The position numbers were made by a program, and so were the translations under genes. A DNA stretch of 64,000 bases from Sanguibacter hominis ATCC BAA-789 (lineage in GTDB: Bacteria > Actinomycetota > Actinomycetes > Actinomycetales > Cellulomonadaceae). The stretch is from NCBI RefSeq assembly GCF_012396185.1, contig NZ_JAAXOW010000001.1, positions 868,001-932,000 on the forward strand. The letters run 5' to 3'. Shown here one piece after another: positions 51,443 through 62,868 of the stretch. Numbering within the stretch: the stretch's first letter is position 1; every line of letters begins with the position of its first letter. Below the pieces are notes generated by a model. That model was not told the DNA's origin, searched no databases, and was given only the letters and a program-made list of their open reading frames with translations.

Positions 51443-52438
51443 ATGCCCGTCACTCTCTCCATGCTCGACCTTGCCCCGATCGTCCCCGGCGAGACCGCGT
51501 CCGACAGCTTCGCAGCGTCGGTCGCTCTCGCCCAGCAGGCCGAGAAGAGCGGCTACGCGCGCGTCTGGTACGCCGAGCACCACAACATGCCGTCCATCGC
51601 ATCGAGCGCCACCTCCGTGCTCATCGCGCACGTCGCTTCGCAGACGTCGACGATCCGCCTCGGCGCGGGCGGCATCATGCTGCCCAACCACTCCCCGCTC
51701 GTCATCGCCGAGCAGTTCGGCACCCTCGAGGCCCTCCACCCCGGACGCATCGACCTCGGCCTCGGACGCGCCCCGGGCGGCGACCACTCCACCTTCCGCG
51801 CCCTGCGCCGCGACCCCGCCGCGTCCGACCGCTTCCCGCAGGACGTCGTCGAGCTGCAGGCGTACCTCGCCGGACGGTCCCGCGTCCCCGGCGTCACCGC
51901 CACCCCAGGAGCCGGCTCGCACGTTCCGCTGTACATCCTCGGATCGTCCCTGTTCGGCGCACACCTCGCTGCGACGCTCGGCCTGCCGTACGCGTTCGCG
52001 TCGCACTTCGCGCCCGCAGCCCTGCACGACGCCGTCGCGACCTACCGGCGTGAGTTCCAGCCGTCCGACCAGCTCGCCGAGCCGTACGTCATCGCCGGCG
52101 TCAACGCGATCGCGTCCGACGACCACGACGACGCTCTCGAGCAGCTCATGCAGGTCAAGCGGGCGCGCGTGCTGATGCTCCTGCGGCAGAGCGGGCAGGT
52201 CCCCCTCGACCGCACGTTCACCGACGACGAGCTCGACATGCTGCTCGACTCCCCCGTCGGCGCGCAGGTCGCGTCCATGACCCACTACACGGGTGTCGGC
52301 ACCGGCGCGGAGGTCTCCGAGTACATCTCGACCTTCGCAGAGCGTGCCAGTGCCGACGAGGTGATCGTCGCCCACTCGTCGCTCGACGTGGCCGCCCGCC
52401 TGAGGTCCGTCGAGCTCCTCGCTGCCGCCCACCACTGA
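51443..52438 (+). CDS. LLM-class flavin-dependent oxidoreductase
   Basis: A 331-aa luciferase-like (beta/alpha)8 enzyme of the MsnO8-type group. [20 protein letters not shown] is the typical N terminus, [20 protein letters not shown] the family motif, and [20 protein letters not shown] and [16 protein letters not shown] follow. It uses FMN or F420; substrate unknown. It stands alone between DinB and the coiled-coil gene. Confidence 0.85.
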   Translation: MPVTLSMLDLAPIVPGETASDSFAASVALAQQAEKSGYARVWYAEHHNMPSIASSATSVLIAHVASQTSTIRLGAGGIMLPNHSPLVIAEQFGTLEALHPGRIDLGLGRAPGGDHSTFRALRRDPAASDRFPQDVVELQAYLAGRSRVPGVTATPGAGSHVPLYILGSSLFGAHLAATLGLPYAFASHFAPAALHDAVATYRREFQPSDQLAEPYVIAGVNAIASDDHDDALEQLMQVKRARVLMLLRQSGQVPLDRTFTDDELDMLLDSPVGAQVASMTHYTGVGTGAEVSEYISTFAERASADEVIVAHSSLDVAARLRSVELLAAAHH

Positions 52439-52518
52439 CCGCGACGGCGCTCCTCGCGGTCAGCCCATCGGGGAGCGCCTCGCTCCAGACCTGGGAGCGC
52501 TTCAGACCCCGGAGCGCT

Positions 52519-53499
52519 TCAGACCTCGAGGATCGCCTCGCGCTCGGCCGACAGACGGGCTACCTCGTCCGCGGCCACGCCCGAACGCTCACCGAGCAGA
52601 CGCTCGACCCGCTGGACCGCTTCACGAGCGCGCCTGCAGCGCGCTCGCGCGTCCTGCACCGACCGACGCACGGACATCGCCGAGAAGATGTCGTCGAAGA
52701 ACATGTCCATCAGCTTGGTCCCCTCGGTCACGCCGACCGAGTCGACTCCGACGACGAGGTCCACGTCGGCAAGCTCACGCTGCAGGCGCCGCACGGCGTC
52801 GTCGGCCTGACGCATGAGAGCCTGCGCCTCGTCGATCTTCGAGTGCTTGACCATGTCGGTGACGAAGCCGCCGCCGAACAGGTCGAACGTCGCCCAGGAC
52901 TCGGCGCTGTCGAGCACCCGGAGCACCTCGTCGAAACGGTCACGCGCTCTGCGCGCTGCGATCAGTGCCTCGTCGAGCTCGCGGCTCACCTCCCGCGCGG
53001 CCCCCATCTCGGTCGCGAGCGTCTCGAGCCGGACCCCGTCCGGGTGCCCGCTCGCACGCAGCCACTCGCCGCGCGCCGTGAGCACCGAACGCCGCCACGT
53101 CTCGAGGTCACCGAGCTCCTCGATGCGCGCGGACAGGTTCTCGACGTCGGCGCGGGCCGCGCCCGCCCGTGCGACCGCAGTCGCGTGGGCCGCCTCCGCG
53201 CGAGCTTCCTCGGCGCGCTCGCGCATCAGGTCGTCGGCGCGTGTGCCGCGGAAGGTCGCGGCGAGCCGCTCGAACGAGAAGCCCTCGAGACGCACGACGT
53301 CAGCGCGCTCGGCATCGAGCATCCTGCGCGTCTCGGACACCTGCTGCTCCGCCTGGGAGAGCTCACGACGGGCCACGTCACGAGCGCGCAGCAGCGCAGC
53401 CCGCTCCTCGAACGCCCGCGCGACCTCCTCGAGCCGTGCGTGGATCGCCGCGCCGTCGAGGCGGGCGGCTTCCGCGCGCCCGTCGGCTGGCTCGCTCAC
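52519..53499 (-). CDS. Coiled-coil protein of unknown function
   Basis: A 326-aa cytosolic protein. Residues about 18-125 and 150-190 are Ala/Glu/Arg-rich with long heptad-like helices (EVARAFEERAALLRARDVAR, AEEARAEAAHATAVARAGAA). A short conserved-looking non-coiled part, AESWATFDLFGGGFVTDMVK, precedes further helices. The GTG start overlaps the stop of the upstream membrane protein (GTGA). No family recognised. The pair may form a membrane-linked assembly. Confidence 0.6.
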   Translation of the reverse strand: MSEPADGRAEAARLDGAAIHARLEEVARAFEERAALLRARDVARRELSQAEQQVSETRRMLDAERADVVRLEGFSFERLAATFRGTRADDLMRERAEEARAEAAHATAVARAGAARADVENLSARIEELGDLETWRRSVLTARGEWLRASGHPDGVRLETLATEMGAAREVSRELDEALIAARRARDRFDEVLRVLDSAESWATFDLFGGGFVTDMVKHSKIDEAQALMRQADDAVRRLQRELADVDLVVGVDSVGVTEGTKLMDMFFDDIFSAMSVRRSVQDARARCRRAREAVQRVERLLGERSGVAADEVARLSAEREAILEV

Positions 53500-54119
53500 G
53501 GGCAGGGGACGGTCAACGGGGCCGTCGTACGGATCCCCACGATCTCCTCGAGCGGCACCGACACGTTCGTGCTCAGTCCGAGCGTCGAGACCCGGACGCC
53601 GACGACGCCCGTCGCGACCTCCGTGCTCGCCGCATGCGTGCCGCACCCGAAGCCCATCGTCACGACGGCTTCCACGACACCGTCGGGCTGGACCTTGATG
53701 GAACGGTCGCCCGGCACGGCGGTCGGGTCCTGCACCGGGTCCGTGACGGGACGGAAGGTGATGGTGAGCTGCGACGACGCGTCGGCCTCGGGCGCCGAGA
53801 GCACCACGGGTGTCAGCGACGCGTTGCGGATCTCGACGGCGAACGTCGTCGTCCCGCCTGCCGGGTCCGCGAGGACCCGCCCGTCGCCAGCGTCCACCTG
53901 AGCCAGGTCGAAGAGATGCGTGCGGTCGCCACGCTCGATCGACGGCGTCAGCGCCAGGAACAGCCACGCGCCCACGAGCACAAGGACCGCGAGCACGGCG
54001 ATGCCGGCCTTGCCGAACCTTCGCCACGGGATCAACGGAGCGGGCTTGGGCCCGGTGTCCATGACCGACGTGAGCCATGCGCTGCGAGCGACGGGCGAGG
54101 CGTCGCGCATCGCCATCAT
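53496..54119 (-). CDS. Single-span membrane protein with an exported domain
   Basis: A 207-aa protein from the ATG giving MMAMRDASPVARSAWLTSVM, with CAGGA five bases before it. One helix (KAGIAVLAVLVLVGAWLFLA) near residues 40-60 anchors an outside domain of about 145 residues that looks like beta sandwich (TTFAVEIRNASLTPVVLSAP). It has two Cys (GFGCGTHA and the end TVPCP). A TTG at 54197 would add 26 residues. A 9-aa ORF overlaps the start (ATGATG). Function unknown; paired with the coiled-coil gene. Confidence 0.55.
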   Translation of the reverse strand: MMAMRDASPVARSAWLTSVMDTGPKPAPLIPWRRFGKAGIAVLAVLVLVGAWLFLALTPSIERGDRTHLFDLAQVDAGDGRVLADPAGGTTTFAVEIRNASLTPVVLSAPEADASSQLTITFRPVTDPVQDPTAVPGDRSIKVQPDGVVEAVVTMGFGCGTHAASTEVATGVVGVRVSTLGLSTNVSVPLEEIVGIRTTAPLTVPCP

Positions 54120-54145
54120 CGGATCCTGCTTGCGGTCGTGCTCAT
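54116..54145 (-). CDS. 9-aa leader ORF before the membrane protein
   Basis: ATG at 54145, after GGGGGCG, reads MSTTASRIR and stops on TGA overlapping the next gene's ATG. TACGAT (54175-54170) is a likely -10 box 24 nt upstream of the ORF. It may couple translation of the next gene. Confidence 0.4.
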   Translation of the reverse strand: MSTTASRIR

Positions 54146-54297
54146 GAGCGCCCCCTGGTGTTTTCGCAGATCGTAGCGGAGATGCGCCTCCCGACAACAG
54201 ACCATGCGGGGGCCCCGGGAAGCCCCCTCACGGCCGGTCGCCCGGACCCGCACGTCACGTGCAGGTCCGGGCGACCGGTCAAGCCCAGCGGACGAGG

Positions 54298-56660
<2,363 letters not shown>

Positions 56661-56728
56661 ACGTTGCTCTCTTCTGTCACTGGTCCCGTCGATCTAAACG
56701 TCCACCAGGTGTTGTGTGAGTCGTGGCG

Positions 56729-56734
56729 ATCATA
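56729..56734 (-). promoter_or_regulatory. -10 box of lysC-asd
   Basis: TATGAT on the minus strand, 68 bp before the lysC start. No good -35 hexamer is visible. Confidence 0.5.
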
Positions 56735-56840
56735 GCCACGGCGCCGCGCGGGCCGCGACGGCCCTTCGTCATGCGGACGCGACGACGCCGCGGCCTCCGT
56801 CGTCGGAGTGCCGCGGCGTCGCGTGGTCAGCGTGCGTGGA

Positions 56841-57026
56841 TCAGTTCTTCTGCTGCTTGGCGATGTAGTCCTGAGCGGAGTCCACGGCCTTGTCGACGTG
56901 CCCGTCGACCTTGTCGGGAGTCTTGCTCTTGACGAAGTCGCCCGCCTTCTCGAGGCCGTCGGAGACCTTGTCCCCATGCTGCTCGAGGGCGTCCTTCGCC
57001 TTGCCGACCAAGTCACCGAGTCCCAT
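56841..57026 (-). CDS. MT0933/Rv0909-like small helical protein
   Basis: A 61-aa hydrophilic protein: MGLGDLVGKAKDALEQHGDK, then VSDGLEKAGDFVKSKTPDKV and DGHVDKAVDSAQDYIAKQ. This Lys/Asp repeat with GKAKD...GLEKAGDFV fits the MT0933 antitoxin-type family of actinobacteria. GAGAGGA precedes the ATG. No SRPBCC toxin partner (Rv0910-like) is adjacent, so a toxin-antitoxin role is doubtful. Confidence 0.65.
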   Translation of the reverse strand: MGLGDLVGKAKDALEQHGDKVSDGLEKAGDFVKSKTPDKVDGHVDKAVDSAQDYIAKQQKN

Positions 57027-57142
57027 GCGCTTTTCCTCTCCTCGAGCGCGCCGACGCAGCCCGTCCGCGCATCCGTTGCTCACGCTAACCCGCGCCCCGC
57101 GTCCTTGCCAGGGTGCCCGCCCGCGGCACGCGGCGGCGCCGG

Positions 57143-57916
57143 TCAGGCAGCGAGGACCTGCCACCCGAGCCGGACGATGAGTGCGCCGACGACGAGCACG
57201 AACACGACACGCACGAACGTCGACCCCTTCGACACGGCCATGCGCGCGCCGATGTACCCGCCGACGAGGTTGGCCACGCCGACGGTCAGCCCGAGGCTCC
57301 ACAGCACGGCGCCGTACGGCACGAAGAAGATCAGGGCGCCCGCGTTGGTCGCGAAGTTGACGATCTTCGCGAGGGCTGACGCCGGGAGGAACGCGTAGCC
57401 GAGCACGCTCACGAGGCCGATGACGAGGAACGTCCCCGTGCCGGGGCCGAGCAGGCCGTCGTACGCACCGATGACGAGCCCGAGCCCCGCGGCGGTCCAG
57501 CGGTGGGTGGCCGTGCCCTCCCAGCGGAGGCTGGACGTCCTGCCGAGCTGCGGCTTGAGCAGCGTGTACGCGGCGACGGCGACCAGGACGACGAGGATGA
57601 TCGGCGTGAACAGCCCGGCGGGGATGCGCGAGGCGAGCGCTGCTCCGCCGACGGCGCCAGCGAGGGCTGCGAGGGCCATCGGCAGCGCGGTGCGCAGGTC
57701 GGGTCCGACGCGCCGGTAGTACGTGATCGCCGAGACCGAGGTGCCCATGATCCCGGCGAGCTTGTTCGTGGCGAGCGCCTGCACGGGGCTGATCCCGGGG
57801 ACGAGCAGGAGCGCGGGAAGCTGGACGAGCCCGCCACCGCCGACCACGGCGTCGATCCAGCCCGCTGCGAAGCCGGCCACGACCAGCAGCAGGATCGTGG
57901 TGCCGGGGATGTCCAT
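57143..57916 (-). CDS. TSUP-family (TauE/SafE) membrane permease
   Basis: A 257-aa protein with about eight membrane helices. VAGFAAGWIDAVVGGGGLVQ is the family motif in helix 1, followed by QALATNKLAGIMGTSVSAIT. The second-half repeat is LGLVIGAYDGLLGPGTGTFL. TSUP proteins move sulphite, sulphonates and related anions; the substrate is unknown here. Monocistronic downstream of the DUF5063/recR group. Confidence 0.88.
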   Translation of the reverse strand: MDIPGTTILLLVVAGFAAGWIDAVVGGGGLVQLPALLLVPGISPVQALATNKLAGIMGTSVSAITYYRRVGPDLRTALPMALAALAGAVGGAALASRIPAGLFTPIILVVLVAVAAYTLLKPQLGRTSSLRWEGTATHRWTAAGLGLVIGAYDGLLGPGTGTFLVIGLVSVLGYAFLPASALAKIVNFATNAGALIFFVPYGAVLWSLGLTVGVANLVGGYIGARMAVSKGSTFVRVVFVLVVGALIVRLGWQVLAA

Positions 57917-57931
57917 GCGTCGGTGCGCGGG

Positions 57932-58546
57932 TCAGCGCGCGGCGTCGGCCGGGGCGTCTGCCCCGCCCTGGAGAGCCTCGTACTCCGCCTCCGCTGCGAC
58001 GTCGTCGTCCACGTCGAGGCGCAGGTGCGCGAGGATCATCTGCAGCACGCGCGCAGCCGAGGCGGCGCGCTCGGCCCAGCTCGAGAGCGCGGAGAACTGC
58101 CACCACCAGAGCGCCTCGACGACGTGCCCGGCCTCGTGGTGCGCGAGGCCCTGCATGAGGGCCGCGGCGATCGCTGCGACGTCGTCGGAGAGGCTCGCGT
58201 CGCCGGTCTCGCCGCCGAGCACGGGGTCGACGACCTCGGGGTAGGCGTCGAGCCCGTCGAGGACGCGGGCGAGCGCGACGCGCAGCGGCTCGACGTCCGT
58301 GTCTGGTCCGGAGTCGGGTTCGAAGCGCTCGTCGGGGACGACGTCGACCATCGCGCCGAGCCGTGCGCCGGCGGCGAGGATGTCGGTCGTCGCGAGGAGC
58401 AGCAGCGGGATCGCGGCCTCGGGTGCGGCGCCTGAGGCGACCTGGGTGCTCGTCTCGAGGAAGCGGGTGGCCTGGACGGCGAAGGACTCGGCGACCTCCG
58501 CGAGGCTCGCCGGGGTGGGCGCGGGTGCGACCGCGTGCTCAGCCAT
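57932..58546 (-). CDS. DUF5063 family protein
   Basis: A 204-aa helical cytosolic protein ([54 protein letters not shown]). This Trp-rich [16 protein letters not shown] region is characteristic of DUF5063, usually found beside recR in actinobacteria. Start overlaps the recR stop by 8 bp. Function unknown. Confidence 0.75.
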   Translation of the reverse strand: MAEHAVAPAPTPASLAEVAESFAVQATRFLETSTQVASGAAPEAAIPLLLLATTDILAAGARLGAMVDVVPDERFEPDSGPDTDVEPLRVALARVLDGLDAYPEVVDPVLGGETGDASLSDDVAAIAAALMQGLAHHEAGHVVEALWWWQFSALSSWAERAASAARVLQMILAHLRLDVDDDVAAEAEYEALQGGADAPADAAR

Positions 58547-59138
58547 GAACGACTCTCCGTCCTTCGAACGCCCGGCCGAGGGTGACCTCGTCGGCGTACT
58601 CCAAGTCTCCCCCGACCGGCAGGCCGGAGGCGAGTCGCGTGACGCGGAGCCCCATGGGGACGAGCAGGCGCGAGAGGTAGGTGGCGGTGGCCTCACCCTC
58701 GACGTTCGGGTCCATGGCGAGGATGACCTCGGCGACGGTGCCGTCGGCGAGGCGCGTCATGAGCTCCTTGATGCGCAGGTTGTCGGGCCCGACGTTGTCG
58801 ATCGGGTTGATGGCGCCGCCGAGCACGTGGTACGTCCCGCGGAACTCGCGGGTGCGCTCGATCGCGACGACGTCCTTGGGCTCTTCGACGACGCAGATGA
58901 CGGTCGTGCTGCGGCGCGGGTCGCGGCACACCTGGCAGCGCTCCTCCTCGGCGACGTTGCCGCACACCTCGCAGAAGCGGACCTTGTTCTTCACCTCGAT
59001 CAGGGCGTCGGCGAGCCGCCGGACGTCTTCCGTGTCGGCTGCGAGCAGGTGGAACGCGATGCGCTGCGCGCTCTTGGGCCCGACGCCGGGGAGACGGCCG
59101 AGCTCGTCGATCAGGTCTTGGACTGCGCCTTCGTACAC
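58539..59138 (-). CDS. recR: Recombination protein RecR
   Basis: A 199-aa component of RecFOR gap repair. N-terminal Hh[21 protein letters not shown]. The zinc finger is [18 protein letters not shown] (four Cys). The Toprim domain includes [16 protein letters not shown] and [21 protein letters not shown] start with TAGGCT 6 nt upstream, so leaderless. Confidence 0.97.
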   Translation of the reverse strand: MYEGAVQDLIDELGRLPGVGPKSAQRIAFHLLAADTEDVRRLADALIEVKNKVRFCEVCGNVAEEERCQVCRDPRRSTTVICVVEEPKDVVAIERTREFRGTYHVLGGAINPIDNVGPDNLRIKELMTRLADGTVAEVILAMDPNVEGEATATYLSRLLVPMGLRVTRLASGLPVGGDLEYADEVTLGRAFEGRRVVHG

Positions 59139-59173
59139 GCGTTCAGCCTAGTTCCTCGCCGGGAACCTGGGCG

Positions 59174-62110
59174 TCACGCCTGGCCCTCGACGATCTCGGT
59201 GATGACCTTGGCGCCGAGGAGCTGCGCCACGAGCGGGACTCCCATGAGGGTGGTCTCGGAGAAGTCGACGGAGTCCTCCGCGTACGGGGGCTCCTCGTCG
59301 TAGTCCGGGGGGACCTCGGCGTCGGGGATCGCGTCGTCCACCGGGGCGGCGGGCGACGACGGGCGCGTGCTCGCGCCGGCCTGCCGCGCGGCGAGCGCAG
59401 CCTTGGCGGCCTGAGCGCCGGTGAGGTGCTGGCCGGGCAGGTCGCCCGTCGGGACAGGGGCGAGGTCGGGTGACGGGACCGTCGCCGAACGCGGCATCGC
59501 GGCCGGGCTCTGCGCGTCTGCCGACGGCGCGGCGGGCGCAGGCGTGACGGGCGCCAGCGTGACGGCCGGTGCGTGCGGGGCGGCAGGCGCGGACGCGTGG
59601 GAGGCCGTCGACGTGGGTGCCGGATCGGGGACGTACGTGCCGACCGGGACGACCTCCCAGTCGGTCACCGGTCCCTCGGGCTCGGGCGACCGTGCCGGTG
59701 CGGAGGCGGCCGCGGCCACCGCAGCGGCCGGCGCGGCTGCGGGGGCGGGTTCGGGGGCCGGCGCGGGCACGGCTGCGGCAGCCGGTTCGGCGACCGGTGC
59801 GACGACGGAGATGGTCGAGTCGACGACCGTTGCGGCTGACGGCCCGGCACGGTGCGGTTCGGCCTCGTGCGCGGCGGCGGACGTTCCGGTCGCGCTCGCG
59901 AACGGGTCGTTCTCGGTGGCAAAGGAGTCGGTCTCAGGTGCGAACGGGTCGGCCGGGTGGCCGCGCCCCGGGTCGGGCTCCTCGGGCGGGGCGCTCGCGG
60001 ACTCGCGCGCCGACGGGCGGGCCTCGTCGATGCCGCCCTCGACCTTGACCTCGAAGCCGAGCGTCTCGTGGACGGCCTGCTGAACGAGCTGCGCGTGCGG
60101 ACCGTTGCGGAACGTCGTCGCGAGGCCGGCCGAGCCGAACGTGAGCCGCAGCGTCGTCGAGGTGAGCTCGGCGACCTGGGCGTTGTCCTTCACGAGCACC
60201 CACGTCGCGCGCTTGAGGTTGGACAAGGTCTCGAGAACCTCGGGCCAGCGACGGCGCAGCATCTCCGAGTCTTGCGATGCGGCGGCGTCCGCAGCCGGGG
60301 CGGGCGCGGAGGCTGGCTCGACGGCGGTCGACTCAACGGTGGACGCGGTGGTCGGCTCGACCGCGGTCGCGGTGGCCGGTTCGACCGCGGGCGTGGACAC
60401 AGGCGCGGGGGCCGGCGCGGGCTCCTGCGCGACAGCGGGCGCTGGCTCAGGCGCGGTTGCATCGACGCTCGGCGTGAGCTCCTCGGCGCGAGGGGCCGGG
60501 ACGTCCCAGGGCGGCGCGGGCTCGACGGCCGCCTCGGGAGCGACGGGTTGCGCGACCTGCGGGTCGGGGCGCACCTCGTCCTGACTGTGCGCCGGTCGCT
60601 CGTCGTCGTGCGGAGGCTCGAGGTCCCACGGCGGGAGGTCCTCGCCGACCGGCGCCGGACGCACGGCAGGTGCCGGGGCACCCGCGTCCGCAGCCACGTC
60701 GTCCGTCGGGGCCAGCGAGACGGGCGCCGCGGCAACCAGGCCCTCGGCGGCAGGCTCGTCAGCCGATCGCCCGGTAGCTGCCGGGCCACGGCCGGTCGCG
60801 GCCGCGAGAGCCTGACGGGCGGCGGCCGCGCCGCGACCTGGCGCGGCGGGTGCTGCGCTCGGCTGGGGCGCCGCGACGGGGGCGGCGGGACCTGATGCGG
60901 CCAGCTCCTGCACGTCGGCGGGCCGCGCCACGGGCGCACCGCCCAGACCGCGCTCGAGCCGGTCGAGGCGCGCGGCCACGCCGACCATCGCGTCGTCGGC
61001 CGCAGGCAGCAGAAGACGCGCGCACAACAGCTCGAGGTGCAGACGCGGCGAGGTCGCGCCGCTCATCTCGGTGAGCGCAGCGTTCGCCAGGTCGGCCGCC
61101 CGCGACAGCTCAGAGATGCCGAGGTTCGTCGCCTGCAGACGCATGCGCTCCATCTGGTCCGCGGGCAGTCCGCGCAGCACCGACTCGGCGCTCTCCCCGC
61201 TCACGGAGATGACGATGAGGTCGCGCAGACGCTCGAGCAGGTCCTCGACGAACCGCCGCGGCTCGTGGCCCGAGTCGATCACCCGGTCGATGACACGGAA
61301 GATGCTCGCGCCGTCGCGCGCCGCGAGGCCGTCCACGACGTCGTCGAGCAGCGTCGCGTGCGTGTAGCCGAGCAGCGCGACCGCGAGCTCGTAGTCGACC
61401 GTGCCGCCGTTCGACCCCGCGATGAGCTGGTCCATGACGGACAGCGTGTCTCGAGCCGAGCCGCCACCCGCGCGCACGACGAGCGGCATGACGCCGCCGC
61501 CCACCTGGACGCCCTCCTGCTGGCACAACGTCTCGACGTAGGGAGCGAGCACGTCCGGCGGGATCAACCGGAACGGGTAGTGGTGCGTGCGCGAGCGGAT
61601 CGTGCCGATGACCTTGTCCGGCTCGGTCGTCGCGAAGATGAACTTCAGGTACTCCGGCGGCTCCTCGACGATCTTCAGCAGGGCGTTGAAGCCCTGCGGC
61701 GTGACCATGTGCGCCTCGTCGAGGATGAAGATCTTGAACCGGTCGCGCGACGGCGAGAACGTCGCGCGCTCCCGCAGCTCGCGCGCGTCGTCGACACCAC
61801 CGTGGCTCGCCGCGTCGATCTCGACGACGTCGAGGCTGCCCGCCCCTCCCGTCGCGAGGTCGAGGCACGACGGGCATGTCCCGCACGGGGTGTCCCGCGG
61901 CGTCTGCTCCGTGTTCTCGTGGCAGTTGAGGATGCGCGCGAGGATGCGCGCCGACGTCGTCTTCCCGCAGCCGCGCGGGCCCGAGAACAGGTACGCGTGG
62001 TTGACACGGTTCGAGCGCAGCGCCTGCATGAGCGGGCCCGTGACGTGCTCCTGCCCGATGACGTCGGCAAAGGAGTCCGGGCGGTATCGGCGGTACAGGG
62101 CTGTGCTCAC
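59174..62110 (-). CDS. dnaX: DNA polymerase III subunits gamma and tau
   Basis: A 978-aa clamp-loader ATPase. N-terminal AAA+: RYRPDSFADVIGQEHVTGPL, Walker A SGPRGCGKTTSARILARIL, a zinc module with Cys in CHENTEQ and DTPCGTCPSCLD, Walker B FILDEAHM and the FATTEPDKVIGTIRSRTHHY sensor. A Pro/Ala/Glu-rich linker of about 500 residues, long for the family but normal in GC-rich actinobacteria, is interrupted by a tau-type domain (RRRWPEVLETLSNLKRATWV). GTG start after TAGGGT (6 nt), so leaderless. Confidence 0.95.
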   Translation of the reverse strand: MSTALYRRYRPDSFADVIGQEHVTGPLMQALRSNRVNHAYLFSGPRGCGKTTSARILARILNCHENTEQTPRDTPCGTCPSCLDLATGGAGSLDVVEIDAASHGGVDDARELRERATFSPSRDRFKIFILDEAHMVTPQGFNALLKIVEEPPEYLKFIFATTEPDKVIGTIRSRTHHYPFRLIPPDVLAPYVETLCQQEGVQVGGGVMPLVVRAGGGSARDTLSVMDQLIAGSNGGTVDYELAVALLGYTHATLLDDVVDGLAARDGASIFRVIDRVIDSGHEPRRFVEDLLERLRDLIVISVSGESAESVLRGLPADQMERMRLQATNLGISELSRAADLANAALTEMSGATSPRLHLELLCARLLLPAADDAMVGVAARLDRLERGLGGAPVARPADVQELAASGPAAPVAAPQPSAAPAAPGRGAAAARQALAAATGRGPAATGRSADEPAAEGLVAAAPVSLAPTDDVAADAGAPAPAVRPAPVGEDLPPWDLEPPHDDERPAHSQDEVRPDPQVAQPVAPEAAVEPAPPWDVPAPRAEELTPSVDATAPEPAPAVAQEPAPAPAPVSTPAVEPATATAVEPTTASTVESTAVEPASAPAPAADAAASQDSEMLRRRWPEVLETLSNLKRATWVLVKDNAQVAELTSTTLRLTFGSAGLATTFRNGPHAQLVQQAVHETLGFEVKVEGGIDEARPSARESASAPPEEPDPGRGHPADPFAPETDSFATENDPFASATGTSAAAHEAEPHRAGPSAATVVDSTISVVAPVAEPAAAAVPAPAPEPAPAAAPAAAVAAAASAPARSPEPEGPVTDWEVVPVGTYVPDPAPTSTASHASAPAAPHAPAVTLAPVTPAPAAPSADAQSPAAMPRSATVPSPDLAPVPTGDLPGQHLTGAQAAKAALAARQAGASTRPSSPAAPVDDAIPDAEVPPDYDEEPPYAEDSVDFSETTLMGVPLVAQLLGAKVITEIVEGQA

Positions 62111-62154
62111 GGAGCAACCCTAGACGGTCCCGCTGACACGCTCGCGGGCGTCCG

Positions 62155-62868
62155 TCAGCGGCGCAGCATCTTCCGCGCGAGCCCGTTGCCGATCGCCTGG
62201 ACCACCTGCACGATCACCACGATCACCGCCACGGAGACGAGCGTGATCTCCCAGTTGAAGCGCTGGTAGCCGTAACGGATCGCGAAGTCACCGATGCCAC
62301 CACCGCCGATCAGGCCAGCCATCGCGGACATGTCGATCACACCGACGAACAGGAACGTGTAGCCCAGGATGAGCGGGCTCAGCGCCTCCGGGATGAGCAC
62401 GGTGCGCACCACGCGCATGCGGGACGCGCCCATCGAGCGCGCCGCCTCGACGACCCCCGGGTCGATCGACACGAGGTTCTGCTCGACGAGCCGCGAGAAC
62501 GCGAACGACGCCATGATCGTCATCGGGAAGATGACCGCCTCGGTACCGATCGTCTTGCCGACGACCTGCATCGTGAGGGGCCCGATCGCCGTGATGAAGA
62601 TGATGAACGGGATGGGTCGCACGAGGTTCACGAGCATGTTGAGCACCGTGAACACGACGCGGTTCTCGAAGAGGTTCCCCGCGCGCGTGCCGTACAGGGT
62701 CAGGCCCATGATGAGGCCGAAGAACCCGCCGACGACGAGCGTGATGCCGACCATGTAGAGCGTCTGCACGATCGAGTCGAGCAGGACCGGGAGCATCTGG
62801 TCCCAGTCCGTCGGGCGCGCGGCGCCCGGGAGGAGCGTCGGGAGCGCGAGGGCGAAGGACGCGGTCAT
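62155..62868 (-). CDS. metI: Methionine ABC transporter permease MetI
   Basis: A 237-aa membrane protein with five helices: LYMVGITLVVGGFFGLIMGL, VLNMLVNLVRPIPFIIFITA, and the coupling loop EAARSMGASRMRVVRTVLIP. It forms the D/L-methionine uptake channel with MetN. ATG overlaps the metN stop (ATGA). The usual binding protein MetQ is not between metI and dnaX; it may lie beyond the window on the other side of metN. Confidence 0.92.
   Translation of the reverse strand: MTASFALALPTLLPGAARPTDWDQMLPVLLDSIVQTLYMVGITLVVGGFFGLIMGLTLYGTRAGNLFENRVVFTVLNMLVNLVRPIPFIIFITAIGPLTMQVVGKTIGTEAVIFPMTIMASFAFSRLVEQNLVSIDPGVVEAARSMGASRMRVVRTVLIPEALSPLILGYTFLFVGVIDMSAMAGLIGGGGIGDFAIRYGYQRFNWEITLVSVAVIVVIVQVVQAIGNGLARKMLRR

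Noticed and set aside
56677-56733. A Thr-rich short ORF (MIATTHTTPGG...) before lysC that could be a threonine leader
   Set aside because: Its ATG lies inside the TATGAT -10 box, so it would not be transcribed; no later start codon keeps the Thr codons.
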